Below are positions 53,904-64,000 of a stretch of DNA of 64,000 bases, piece after piece (the first letter of the stretch is position 1; each line of letters opens with the position of its first letter). Origin of the DNA: Citrobacter braakii (GTDB lineage Bacteria; Pseudomonadota; Gammaproteobacteria; Enterobacterales; Enterobacteriaceae). The DNA is taken from positions 1-64,000 of the forward strand of contig NZ_NAEW01000016.1 in NCBI RefSeq assembly GCF_002075345.1, in the 5' to 3' direction. The position numbers and the translations under genes were made by a program. Below the pieces are notes generated by a model, which searched no databases, had not been told where the DNA came from, and saw nothing but the letters and a program-made list of their open reading frames with translations.

Positions 53904-55293
53904 GTTCTGGCTCCTGTTTTGCGTTACGGGGTTGAGTAAGGAAATATGCACCATAGCACAACGCAACAAACGGTAACCCGCACCACAACGCAATTCTCTG
54001 CGCTGGATCGAATGCCAGCCCTACACAGGCCACCAGGCACAACACAAATCCCAATACCGGCACCAGCGGATACCACGGCGCACGATAATGTAATGCACTC
54101 AATGCCTTACCCTGTTGCAGATGACGGCGGCGAAAAACAAAGTGCGAAGCGCAGATGCTCAGCCACACCGCCACCACCGCAAACCCGGAGATTGCCGACA
54201 GCGCGACAAATACCGTGTCCGGGGCCACCACGCTGGAAAACAGCGCCAGTACGCCGCCGAGCATACTGACCGACAGCGCCGTCAGCGGCACGCCGTTTTT
54301 CGTTACTCGCGCAAAACAGGCTGGCAGCGTACGTTCATTCGACAGCGACCAGAGCATGCGCCCGGAGGCATACAGCCCGGAGTTCGCCGCAGAAAGAATG
54401 GCTGTCAGGATCACGAAGTTAAAAATATCGGCGGCGTACGGAATACCTACCTTCTCAAACACCAGCACAAACGGGCTTTTCTCCACGCCCGCCTGCTGCA
54501 TCGGGATCAGCGCCGCCAGCACAAACACGGTGCCGATAAAGAAAATAATCAGTCGCGCGATGGTGGTACGAATCGCCACCGGGATCACCTTGCGCGGATT
54601 TTCCGTTTCACCGGCGGCAATACCGATAAGCTCCGTTCCCGAAAAAGCAAAGTTCACCGCCACCATCGTCATCAGGATCGGTAAGCCACCATGCGGGAAC
54701 CAACCTTCCGCTGTGATATTACTTAGCCCCGGCGCGGGCGAGCCATCCTGCATCGGGATAAAGCCAAAAATCGCCGCCCCGCCGAGGATAATAAAGGCGA
54801 TGATAGTGACCACTTTCACCAGTGAGAACCAGAACTCCCCTTCGGCAAAAAAGCGCGTGGAGATAACGTTCAGGCCAAAAATAATCACACAGAACACCAC
54901 GCACCAGACCCATACTGGCACCAACGGAAACCAGTACTGCATACAGAATCCGGCAGCGGTAAAACTCGAACCAAGCGCTACGGTCCAGGTCAGCCAGTAG
55001 AGCCAGGCCACGGTATACCCCGTCGCCGGGCCGAGATAGCGCGCGGCATAGACGTGAAACGCCCCGGTCTCCGGCATCGCGACCGACAGCTCGCCCAGAC
55101 ACTGCATAACCAGCCAGACCACCAGCGCGCCAATCAGATAGGCCAGCAGCGTTCCCGCGGCCCCGGTAGTGGAGATGATGTAGCCGGTATTGAAGAATAA
55201 CCCTGTGCCAATCACGCCGCCTAAGGAGAGCATAATCAGGTGACGCGTTTTCATCGTGCGCTTCAGTGGCGCATTTTGTTGTGTTGTTTGCAT
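53890..55293 (-). CDS. mmuP: S-methylmethionine permease MmuP
   Basis: 467 residues from the ATG at 55293 ([20 protein letters not shown]). APC-family amino-acid permease with twelve hydrophobic segments and the opening [20 protein letters not shown]. Imports S-methylmethionine across the inner membrane for MmuM. Almost identical to the E. coli K-12 protein over its whole length. The leader carries tandem MetJ boxes, so methionine should repress the pair. Confidence 0.95.
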   Translation of the reverse strand: MQTTQQNAPLKRTMKTRHLIMLSLGGVIGTGLFFNTGYIISTTGAAGTLLAYLIGALVVWLVMQCLGELSVAMPETGAFHVYAARYLGPATGYTVAWLYWLTWTVALGSSFTAAGFCMQYWFPLVPVWVWCVVFCVIIFGLNVISTRFFAEGEFWFSLVKVVTIIAFIILGGAAIFGFIPMQDGSPAPGLSNITAEGWFPHGGLPILMTMVAVNFAFSGTELIGIAAGETENPRKVIPVAIRTTIARLIIFFIGTVFVLAALIPMQQAGVEKSPFVLVFEKVGIPYAADIFNFVILTAILSAANSGLYASGRMLWSLSNERTLPACFARVTKNGVPLTALSVSMLGGVLALFSSVVAPDTVFVALSAISGFAVVAVWLSICASHFVFRRRHLQQGKALSALHYRAPWYPLVPVLGFVLCLVACVGLAFDPAQRIALWCGLPFVALCYGAYFLTQPRNAKQEPEHVAE

Positions 55294-55295
55294 AT

Positions 55296-55327
55296 AACCT
55301 TCTAAACGTATGGACATCTAAACATCC
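55296..55327 (-). promoter_or_regulatory. Tandem MetJ (met) boxes upstream of mmuP
   Basis: Four contiguous 8-bp units, written on the plus strand AACCTTCT, AAACGTAT, GGACATCT, AAACATCC, approximate the met-box AGACGTCT (4-6 of 8 each) in exact 8-bp phase. They overlap the mmuP ribosome-binding site. MetJ repression of mmuPM is known in E. coli. Confidence 0.7.
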
Positions 55328-55468
55328 AAAGAAGGTGTGTTATACCGCGTTTGTTAACACAATGCAAAGTCAACCCTGCACCAGACGCAGATGACCGCGC
55401 CGGGCGCTTAATACCGGGTGGGGGTTAATTATCAAATATAAAAAGGGCCGCCAGCTCATAACGCCTCC

Positions 55469-55498
55469 GTTGCCAGGCTTTACATAAACTCTGGCAAC
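55469..55498. terminator. Hairpin downstream of mhpT
   Basis: Perfect 8-bp stem GTTGCCAG/CTGGCAAC with a 14-nt loop, 70 nt past the mhpT stop. Without a T-run on either side; possible 3' end of the mhp transcript or a Rho-type site. Confidence 0.4.
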
Positions 55499-55567
55499 GT
55501 CATCGCCGGCTGGCGTTCACCCGGAAGTGGGAACCGTATCTCCCCACTCATACAACCGAACGATTGC

Positions 55568-56779
55568 TTATGAGCCACTGGTCGGGATCGGCATCTGCGA
55601 TTTACGGCTCATCAGGAAAAATACCGCCAGCCCTGCCAGTAAAATGCCCGGCGCAGAAGCTGCCATCACGCCTACCGTTCCAGTGCCGAGCGCTAACATT
55701 TTTCCTGCCAGCAGCGGGCCGCTCATCGCCCCCAGACGCCCAACGGCGACGGCGGTACCCACGCCTGTCGCGCGGATCTGCGTGCTGTAAAACAGCGGAG
55801 CCAGCGCATACAGCACGCTTTGTCCTCCAGTGGCAAACATCCCCGCCACAAATCCAGCCATCAGCATACCGCTCAATGACGACACCGTCCCCAGCGCCAG
55901 CAACGAAGCCAACATCCCGGTGTAGATCAGAAGCGACATGACCACCGGGCGCAGTTTGTCCATTAACGCCCCGAGAATTAACGTGCCGCTGGCCGCGCCG
56001 ATTTGCAGAGCAAACATCACGCCAGCCGCCTGCGAGGGCTGAAAGCCCTGCTCCACCAGCAGCATCGGCAGCCAGTTGATCAGCATATACACCACCAGCA
56101 GGGTGAAGAAATAGCACAGCCACAGCAGCAGCGTGGCTGTGGCGGTAGCAGGTGCGAACAGGGCGCGCAACGGCGCGGCGGCCACCTGCGTTTGCTGGGC
56201 ATAAACCTGTGATTCCGGCAGCCAGCGCATCAACAACGGCACCAACAGCAGCGGGATCACTCCGCCAACCCAGAACACCGTTTGCCAGGCGGCGGCCAGA
56301 CCGCTAAACCCGAGCGCCGCCGCTAACGCCGCACCAATCGGTACGCCGCAGTACATCAGGCTCACCGCCGTACCGCGAAAACGCGGGCCCGCCGCTTCGG
56401 AGGTCAGCGCGATCAGATTCGGCAACGCCGCGCCCAACCCGACGCCGGTCATCAGACGGGCAAACACCAGCGACGAGAAATCCCAGGAAATCGCCGTCGC
56501 CAGCGAGAACAGGCCGAACAGCGCCACGGAGGCAATAAGAATACGCTTGCGGCCATAGCGATCGGCCAGCATGCCGCCCACCAGCGCGCCGGGCAGCAGT
56601 CCGAGAATGCCCGCACTGAAGATCCAGCCCATCTGCATTTTATCCAACGCAAACGCCTGGGCGATACCGACGGCAGCGATCCCGGCGGCCTGTAGATCCA
56701 GCCCTTCCATCAGGGCAACTAAAAAGCAAAGCCCGACGGTTAACGTCAGGCGGTAAGATGTGGGGGTACGGGTAGTCAT
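55568..56779 (-). CDS. mhpT: MhpT, 3-(3-hydroxyphenyl)propionate transporter
   Basis: 403 residues from the ATG at 56779 (MTTRTPTSYRLTLTVGLC). MFS, aromatic acid:H+ symporter family, with the family motif DRYGRKRILI after segment 2 and an acidic LMEGLDLQAAG segment 1. Carries 3-hydroxyphenylpropionate into the cytoplasm. Last gene of the minus-strand mhp operon, 68 nt after mhpE, with a hairpin in the gap. The ORF begun at 56845 is not conserved and is excluded. Confidence 0.95.
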   Translation of the reverse strand: MTTRTPTSYRLTLTVGLCFLVALMEGLDLQAAGIAAVGIAQAFALDKMQMGWIFSAGILGLLPGALVGGMLADRYGRKRILIASVALFGLFSLATAISWDFSSLVFARLMTGVGLGAALPNLIALTSEAAGPRFRGTAVSLMYCGVPIGAALAAALGFSGLAAAWQTVFWVGGVIPLLLVPLLMRWLPESQVYAQQTQVAAAPLRALFAPATATATLLLWLCYFFTLLVVYMLINWLPMLLVEQGFQPSQAAGVMFALQIGAASGTLILGALMDKLRPVVMSLLIYTGMLASLLALGTVSSLSGMLMAGFVAGMFATGGQSVLYALAPLFYSTQIRATGVGTAVAVGRLGAMSGPLLAGKMLALGTGTVGVMAASAPGILLAGLAVFFLMSRKSQMPIPTSGS

Positions 56780-56813
56780 AAGATGTACCTCTGAGGTCAC
56801 GATGCAGGTGAGT

Positions 56814-56838
56814 CGCGGCTGATACGTTGCCAGCCGCG
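56814..56838 (-). other. Intra-operon hairpin mhpE-mhpT
   Basis: Perfect 8-bp stem CGCGGCTG/CAGCCGCG with a 9-nt loop in the gap between mhpE and mhpT, without a following T-run. Possible mRNA stabiliser or partial terminator. Confidence 0.5.
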
Positions 56839-56847
56839 TAATCATTT

Positions 56848-57857
56848 TTATTTGCTATTGCGCAGATCCAGCGCCACGTCGACGATCATATCTTCCTGGC
56901 CGCCCACCATTCGGCGTTTGCCCAATTCAACCAGAATATCGACCGCGCTCAGGCCATAACGCGCCGCCGCCACTTCGCAGTGACGCAAGAAGCTGGAGTA
57001 CACCCCGGCATAGCCCAGTGCCAGCGTTTCGCGATCCACCCGCACCGGACGGTCCTGCAACGGACGCACCAGATCGTCGGCGGCGTCCATCAGCGCATAC
57101 AGATCGGTGCCGTGCTGCCAGCCGAGCTTATCCGCAGCGGCGATAAATACTTCCAGCGGCGCGTTGCCCGCGCCAGCGCCCATACCCGCCAGGCTGGCGT
57201 CGATACGGTCGCAGCCCTCTTCCACCGCGGCAATCGAGTTCGCCACGCCAAGACTCAGGTTGTGATGCGCATGCATTCCGGTTTCTGTCTCCGGCTTCAG
57301 CACCGCTTTCAGGGCGCGGAAGCGGGCGCGAATATCGCTCATATTCATTGCCCCGCCGGAATCGACCACGTAGATACACGTCGCGCCGTAGTTTTCCATC
57401 AGCTTCGCCTGCTGCGCCAGATTCTCCGGCGTGGTCATATGGCTCATCATCAGAAAGCCGACGGTATCCATGCCGAGCTCACGCGCGTACTGAATATGCT
57501 GGGCCGACACGTCCGCTTCGGTGCAGTGGGTCGCCACACGCACCACTCGCGCGCCGGCCTGATACGCGTTTTTCAGGTCATGAAGAGTGCCGATGCCCGG
57601 CAGCAACAGCGTGGCGATCTTTGCGTGTTTGACCACGTCTGCTGCCGCTTCAATCCACTCGAGATCGCTGTGCGCGCCAAAGCCGTAGTTAAAGCTGGAA
57701 CCTTGTAAACCGTCGCCGTGGGCCACCTCAATGGAATCAACCCGCGCGTCGTCCAGCGCTTTGGCAATCTGGCGTACGTTTTCCAGCGAATACTGGTGAC
57801 GAATCGCATGCATACCGTCGCGCAGGGTCACGTCAGAGATATAGAGTTTTTTACCGT

Positions 57858-57861
<4 letters not shown>
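56848..57861 (-). CDS. mhpE: 4-hydroxy-2-oxovalerate aldolase MhpE
   Basis: 337 residues. DRE-TIM-type aldolase: opening [14 protein letters not shown] and metal-binding His pair in [11 protein letters not shown]. Cleaves 4-hydroxy-2-oxovalerate to pyruvate and acetaldehyde; the acetaldehyde is channelled to MhpF in a stable complex. Its ATG overlaps the mhpF stop (ATGA on the minus strand), consistent with the physical partnership. Cytoplasmic. Confidence 0.96.
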
Positions 57862-59623
<1,762 letters not shown>

Positions 59624-60490
59624 TTAAGGGCGTGCGAGGAAGTTCAGCACCAGCTGGTTAAAAGCATCCGCATGTTCCCACTGTGCCCAGTGCCCGCAGT
59701 CGCGGTAGATGTGCAGCTCAGACCCGGCAATCCCGGAGAGCAGGCGCAGGCCGGCGTCCATCGGCACGAAGCGGTCGTTGCGTCCCCAGACAATCAGGGT
59801 CCGGGCTTTGATTTCCCCCAGGCGCGGGCTGAAATCCGGAAACTGTTTCGGGTTGGCTTCAAGGCTGTGGACAAAGTTTTCCAGGTGATCGCGACGCGAC
59901 AGCATGTTATTCAGACGAGCCTCAAACAGCGCCTCGGTCAGGTCGCTGGTGTCGAAGACAAAGATCTCCATCATCAGCTTCAGGTTCTCGATGGTCGGTT
60001 CGCGGTACAGCTGATTCAGGCGCTTGATGCCTTCGGTCGGCATCGGGGTAAACAGGCTCATGCCCCCCGTCCCGCCGCCCATCAGCACCAGCTTGCCCAC
60101 ACGCTCCGGCCAGCTCAGGGTGAACGCCACGGCACTGTGGCCCCCCATCGAGTTGCCCAGCAGATGGATTTTCTGAATATCCAACTGATCGACCACGCTT
60201 TTCAGGATGCGAGCATTAAGATCGGATCGCGAACCGCGGTTAACGATGCCATCGCTTTTGCCCCAGCCAGGACAATCCAGCAGGATCACCCGGTATCCAG
60301 CCTCCACCAGCGGATCGATATTGCGGCTGAAGTTCGCCCAGCCCGTCGCACCCGGACCAGATCCATGCAACAGCACGACGGTCTCTTCGCCCTGCCCACA
60401 GTCATTGAAATGCACGCGCAGCGTTTCGCCTGCTTCCTGCACCTGCAGAAAACGACTGGTTGCGGCTTCGGTTTGCGGTTGGTAAGTCAT
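59624..60490 (-). CDS. mhpC: MhpC, C-C bond hydrolase of meta-cleavage products
   Basis: 288 residues from the ATG at 60490 ([15 protein letters not shown]). Alpha/beta hydrolase: oxyanion loop [12 protein letters not shown], nucleophile Ser114 in GNSMGGHS, Asp in WGRNDRF and His in [10 protein letters not shown]. Splits 2-hydroxy-6-oxonona-2,4-diene-1,9-dioate into succinate and 2-hydroxypenta-2,4-dienoate. The 28-nt gap to mhpB and 9 nt to mhpD fit one operon. Confidence 0.96.
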   Translation of the reverse strand: MTYQPQTEAATSRFLQVQEAGETLRVHFNDCGQGEETVVLLHGSGPGATGWANFSRNIDPLVEAGYRVILLDCPGWGKSDGIVNRGSRSDLNARILKSVVDQLDIQKIHLLGNSMGGHSAVAFTLSWPERVGKLVLMGGGTGGMSLFTPMPTEGIKRLNQLYREPTIENLKLMMEIFVFDTSDLTEALFEARLNNMLSRRDHLENFVHSLEANPKQFPDFSPRLGEIKARTLIVWGRNDRFVPMDAGLRLLSGIAGSELHIYRDCGHWAQWEHADAFNQLVLNFLARP

Positions 60491-60518
60491 GATGTTCTCC
60501 TGCATATTCAGTTCTGTT

Positions 60519-61463
60519 TCAGTTCTGTGTGGTGGCGCTCAGGGAGCCGAATCCAGCGATCCACTCTGGGATCGGGCGGTAATAACGGCCTTCGCTGCGC
60601 CAGTTGCCAAAGGCAGAAATAGCGGCGAAGGCAGCAACCCAGGTTTTAACTTCGTGCGTTGATTTGCCCGCCATCGCGGACAGTTCTTCGTTACTGACCG
60701 CGTCCAGCTCCTGCAAACGCCCCTGTTCAAGCAGCGTCATAAAGCGGTTATCCCAGACAGGGTTAAGCGGATGCAGCGTGTGTTGATCGGCCACAAACTT
60801 CTCGGCGGCGCTGATCACCCGCTGCTGGCGCAGCTCGCGCTCGTTTTCAGGCAGTTGTTTGCCGCTGCCGAGCAGGCGGTCGCGCATATGGGCATCGGCC
60901 TTCGCCAGCTCCGGGACCGGCGGCTGATGCGACAGGCCGCCGGAGCCTAAAAACAGCACACGCTGATTCAGCGAGCTGGCGAATCGGCCAATCGCTTCAC
61001 CGAGCATGCGGGTACGCTGAAAGCCCGGCAGCGGCGTGGCGACGCCGTTAATAAACACTGGCAGCACCGGCACGTTATCCAGACCGCCGAGCAAAAACTC
61101 CAGCGGCTGCGCGAAGCCGTGATCGACCTGCATGTTGTAGGACACGGCGAGATCGATGCCGCTTTTCATTACCGCGTGGGCGCAGGCTTCAGCGAGATCT
61201 GTCGGCACCGGCAGTTCCCCCGCCGCGCTGCCGAAATCGCCGATCGCCGTAGCGCCTACGCCTAAACAGAACGGCGGCATCACGTCGTAGAAAAATCCGT
61301 TGTAGTGATCGGGGGCAAACAGCACCACCAGTTCAGGGTCGAACGCCGCAATACGTGCCCGGGCGCTGGCGATCACACCGTTAACCTCGTCGAGCACGGC
61401 CTGCGCCGGGTCGACGTAACCCACCAGCGGCGAGTGGGAAAGACAGTGAAGATAAGCGTGCAT
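60519..61463 (-). CDS. mhpB: MhpB, 2,3-dihydroxyphenylpropionate 1,2-dioxygenase
   Basis: 314 residues from the ATG at 61463 ([16 protein letters not shown]). Type II extradiol dioxygenase (LigB-like), Fe(II) held by His residues of CLSHSP and the later [10 protein letters not shown] region. Opens the aromatic ring of 2,3-dihydroxyphenylpropionate with O2. Same length as E. coli MhpB. Starts 2 nt past the mhpA stop. Confidence 0.95.
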   Translation of the reverse strand: MHAYLHCLSHSPLVGYVDPAQAVLDEVNGVIASARARIAAFDPELVVLFAPDHYNGFFYDVMPPFCLGVGATAIGDFGSAAGELPVPTDLAEACAHAVMKSGIDLAVSYNMQVDHGFAQPLEFLLGGLDNVPVLPVFINGVATPLPGFQRTRMLGEAIGRFASSLNQRVLFLGSGGLSHQPPVPELAKADAHMRDRLLGSGKQLPENERELRQQRVISAAEKFVADQHTLHPLNPVWDNRFMTLLEQGRLQELDAVSNEELSAMAGKSTHEVKTWVAAFAAISAFGNWRSEGRYYRPIPEWIAGFGSLSATTQN

Positions 61464-61464
61464 A

Positions 61465-63129
61465 TCAGGCCACCTTTTCAGCGGGAATGTGGGCATTAAC
61501 GCGGGTGAGCGTCATCACCGACGCCAGTTTATTCAGGGTACTGCCCAAGGTTTGCGGAATGGCGATGGCGGCCACAAAGCGGTCCGGGCGTATCACCACC
61601 AGCGCGGCGTTGTGCTGGGCAAACCACGCGCGCAGGCGGTTTTGCGTATCGCCAATGCGGGTAACGCCGTCGTGGTTATCCTGATCGGTTTGTATCTGTG
61701 TATCCGGCACCACCTGGATAAACTGTGTCTCCAGCGCCTGCCACTGTTGGATCTGCGCCTCGCTCATGCCCCACAGCGGGTTACAGCCCCAACCGATCAC
61801 CGCGAAATTCGGCCCGATGACGTTGTCGAGCAGCGTCACTTCACCTGATTCCAGCGTTACCTTCGGCTGGATAAACATCTTGCCAACGGGAGAGGTTTTC
61901 GCGTCGCCTTCACGTACCAGCGCCCCGGCGTGGTACTGCGGCATCGGCTTAAAGCGCATTTCAAGGAAGTAGCGTTTGACCGGCGGAATGTAGTTCAGCA
62001 GCCAGGAAACCCCGTCGCGCACCGCGCCGTGCCAGCGTTTCGGCGGCGCAAGTACGTTGCCTGCGGTCACCGAGAGATCGATCATCGCTTTGGCGTGGTC
62101 GCGGCGTTCCTGCTGGTAGGTATCCAACAGCGCATCACCGGCTTTGCCCTCAATCACCAGCGCCAGTTTCCACGCCAGATTGAAAGCATCGCGCATGCCA
62201 CTGTTGTACCCCTGCCCCTGCCAGACCGGCATAATGTGCGCCGCATCGCCCGCCAGCAGCACGCGGTCAATGCGAAAACGTTCGGCCAGACGTGCGTTAT
62301 GGGTATATACGCGCTGGCGGATCAGCTCGACGTTGTCCGGGTTCGGCAGCACTTTGCTCAAAAGCTGGCGCATATTCTGCGGTTCGCTGAGCTGCGCTTC
62401 GGTTTCCCCTGGCATTACCATAAATTCAAAGCGGCGCACCGCGTGCGGCAGCGCGGCGGAGACATACGGGCGCACCGGATCGCAGCACAGATACACATGC
62501 GGCGTGCTGAGCGGATCGTTAGCGATATCCACCACAATCCACTGATTCGGCGCGGTTTTGCCTTCAAATGGCACATTCAGCGAACGTCTGACGTTGCTGG
62601 CCCCACCGTCGCAGGCCACCAGCCACTGAGCTTTCACCGTTTCACGCTGGCCATCCGGCGCTTTCAGGTTCAACGTCACTTCACCATTTTTCTGGCTGAA
62701 GGCTTCCAGTTCGCGGGAGAACAGGCAGCGCACGTTGGGAAAACGCGACAGCCCTTCCAGCATCACCGCGTCTACCTGCGGCTGAATAAACGCGTTGCGG
62801 CGCGACCAGCCAAATTCGTCGGTCATCGGCTGGATATCAGCAAAACAGCGCCCTTTCGGGGTGAGAAAGCGCATCGCATGCCACGGCGTGGTGTGCGGCA
62901 GAACATTTTCGACCAGACCGACGGACTGCATGGTGCGCAGCGCTTCATCGTCAATGCCGATGGCGCGAGGATAGTCGATAAGGGTATCGAGCTTCTCCAC
63001 CACCAACACCTCAATGCCCATCTGGCCAAGATAGTTCGCCATCATCAGCCCTACCGGACCGGCTCCGGCAATCGCTACCTGCACGGTGTGCTGCACAGCG
63101 GGTTGGATATCTGGATTTATTGTTGTCAT
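61465..63129 (-). CDS. mhpA: 3-(3-hydroxyphenyl)propionate hydroxylase MhpA
   Basis: 554 residues. FAD-dependent aromatic hydroxylase: dinucleotide motif GAGPVG at 22-27, DG motif [13 protein letters not shown], and FAD-ribityl [14 protein letters not shown]. Uses NADH and O2 to hydroxylate 3-hydroxyphenylpropionate at C2, giving the MhpB substrate. First gene of the mhp operon; divergent from mhpR over 192 nt with a palindromic operator. Confidence 0.96.
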   Translation of the reverse strand: MTTINPDIQPAVQHTVQVAIAGAGPVGLMMANYLGQMGIEVLVVEKLDTLIDYPRAIGIDDEALRTMQSVGLVENVLPHTTPWHAMRFLTPKGRCFADIQPMTDEFGWSRRNAFIQPQVDAVMLEGLSRFPNVRCLFSRELEAFSQKNGEVTLNLKAPDGQRETVKAQWLVACDGGASNVRRSLNVPFEGKTAPNQWIVVDIANDPLSTPHVYLCCDPVRPYVSAALPHAVRRFEFMVMPGETEAQLSEPQNMRQLLSKVLPNPDNVELIRQRVYTHNARLAERFRIDRVLLAGDAAHIMPVWQGQGYNSGMRDAFNLAWKLALVIEGKAGDALLDTYQQERRDHAKAMIDLSVTAGNVLAPPKRWHGAVRDGVSWLLNYIPPVKRYFLEMRFKPMPQYHAGALVREGDAKTSPVGKMFIQPKVTLESGEVTLLDNVIGPNFAVIGWGCNPLWGMSEAQIQQWQALETQFIQVVPDTQIQTDQDNHDGVTRIGDTQNRLRAWFAQHNAALVVIRPDRFVAAIAIPQTLGSTLNKLASVMTLTRVNAHIPAEKVA

Positions 63130-63272
63130 TTCAGAACCTCACTACTCGGACAAAATGCAATTGCAGACCCTGGTGAGGCGCAATTGTTTTTTGTTAAAAT
63201 AATGTGAATAATTTTTTATTGTGCGGTCAGTATAGAAGTGAGTTTTTGCGCTACAATCAAAACATGCCTGGA

Positions 63273-63289
63273 TGTGCACTAAGTGCACC
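63273..63289. promoter_or_regulatory. MhpR operator palindrome
   Basis: TGTGCACTAAGTGCACC is a 17-bp near-perfect palindrome with GTGCAC half-sites, the same arms as the E. coli MhpR site (GGTGCAC-N3-GTGCACA). It lies between mhpR and mhpA. Confidence 0.8.
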
Positions 63290-63321
63290 ACGTTGTTTTA
63301 ACTGTATATTTGTCAATAAAT

Positions 63322-64000
63322 ATGAAAAGTGACGACAGTACCGAATACAAAACCGTGCGCGGGTTAACGCGCGGACTAATGTTATTAAATATGTTAAATC
63401 GTCTCGACGGCGGGGCCAGCGTTGGCCTGCTGGCAGAGCTGAGCGGCCTGCACCGCACCACGGTCAGGCGACTACTGGAAACCCTGCAGGATGAGGGTTA
63501 CGTCCGGCGCAGTCTGTCCGATGACAGCTTTCGCTTAACCATTAAGGTCCGTCAGCTCAGTGAGGGATTTCGTGACGAGCAGTGGATTTCTGCGCTCGCC
63601 GCCCCGCTGTTGGGAGATTTGCTGCGCGAGGTCATCTGGCCGACCGACGTTTCCACGCTGGATGTGGACGCGATGGTAGTGCGTGAAACCACCCATCGCT
63701 TCAGCCGCCTGTCGTTTCATCGGGCGATGGTCGGGCGTCGTTTGCCGCTGCTGAAAACCGCATCCGGCCTGACCTGGCTGGCATTTAGCCCGGAGAATGA
63801 ACGTCAGGAACTGATTGAAATGCTGGCTTCACGACCGGGAGATGAGTTCCAGTTGGCGCGCGAACCGCTGAAGCTCGACGCCATTTTGAGCCGTGCGCGA
63901 AAAGACGGTTTTGGCCAGAACTTTCGCGGTTGGGATCAGGAGGAGAAAATCGCCTCCATCGCCGTCCCCATTCGCAGTGAACAGCGGGTGATCGGCTGCC
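63322..64000 (+). CDS. mhpR: MhpR, IclR-family activator (C-terminus cut by window edge)
   Basis: 226 complete codons from the ATG at 63322, running off the right edge; the E. coli protein has about 277 residues. IclR winged helix at about 15-75 (VGLLAELSGLHRTTVRRLLETL) and the start of the effector domain. With 3-hydroxyphenylpropionate it activates mhpA; cyclic AMP receptor protein is also required in E. coli. Read from the visible sequence, not from an annotated ORF. The N-terminal residues MKSDDSTEYKTVRG resemble the E. coli start. Confidence 0.93.
   Translation, partial: MKSDDSTEYKTVRGLTRGLMLLNMLNRLDGGASVGLLAELSGLHRTTVRRLLETLQDEGYVRRSLSDDSFRLTIKVRQLSEGFRDEQWISALAAPLLGDLLREVIWPTDVSTLDVDAMVVRETTHRFSRLSFHRAMVGRRLPLLKTASGLTWLAFSPENERQELIEMLASRPGDEFQLAREPLKLDAILSRARKDGFGQNFRGWDQEEKIASIAVPIRSEQRVIGC

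Noticed and set aside
61930-63207. 425-codon plus-strand frame opposite mhpA
   Set aside because: Antisense shadow of a strongly conserved, well-identified gene; His/Arg/Gln-rich composition and no start signal.

Overview
This window is chromosomal DNA from a member of the Enterobacteriaceae close to Escherichia and Salmonella. Most genes and their order match the 8-9 minute region of Escherichia coli: malZ, proY, brnQ, phoR, phoB, sbcD, sbcC, araJ, mak, rdgC, ppnP, aroM, yaiA, aroL, yaiI, proC, dgcC, psiF, phoA, iraP, ddlA, yaiZ, yaiY, yaiW, sbmA, ampH, iprA, hemB. Two traits point to Citrobacter: a 181-residue AroL (174 in E. coli from memory) and an intact hexose-phosphate system, a UhpABC-like sensor joined to AfuABC. 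Genus and species cannot be fixed from the sequence alone. I see no rRNA, tRNA, insertion sequence, integrase, phage gene or CRISPR array.

Layout. 1-6399 is an accessory block between malZ and the left edge: a truncated DUF2339 membrane protein, then a three-gene enzyme group (isochorismatase-like hydrolase, ABM-domain membrane protein, YtcJ-type amidohydrolase) with a divergent LysR regulator. 6393-41166 is the conserved core: maltodextrin and amino-acid uptake, the PhoBR phosphate sensor, SbcCD nuclease, aromatic biosynthesis (aroL, yaiA, aroM under TyrR-like boxes), proline synthesis, the DgcC diguanylate cyclase, phoA/psiF, an MdtG-like exporter set between iraP and ddlA, D-Ala-D-Ala ligase, the SbmA/YaiW peptide-uptake pair, AmpH, the IprA regulator, a 974-residue autotransporter adhesin (ehaB/yaiT type) and hemB.

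41678-44867 holds yaiS-yaiP-yaiX-yaiO, an intact, tightly packed four-gene group behind about 470 bp of very AT-rich DNA. It encodes a PIG-L deacetylase, a membrane family-2 glycosyltransferase, a left-handed beta-helix acyltransferase and an outer-membrane beta-barrel. Together they look like an uncharacterised envelope-glycan pathway, and this is the best candidate here for an undescribed system. 45097-52891 holds the Uhp-like response regulator, kinase and OPA-family receptor, translationally joined to afuABC: sensing and ATP-driven import of sugar phosphates in one locus, with a REP hairpin between the binding-protein gene and the permease gene.

52962-55293 is mmuP-mmuM (S-methylmethionine use) behind tandem MetJ boxes. 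55568-64000 is the complete mhp catabolic cluster: mhpABCDFE plus the transporter mhpT, with the divergent activator mhpR cut by the right edge. It takes 3-(3-hydroxyphenyl)propionate to pyruvate, succinate and acetyl-CoA. Several REP-type palindromes and factor-independent terminators separate the units.
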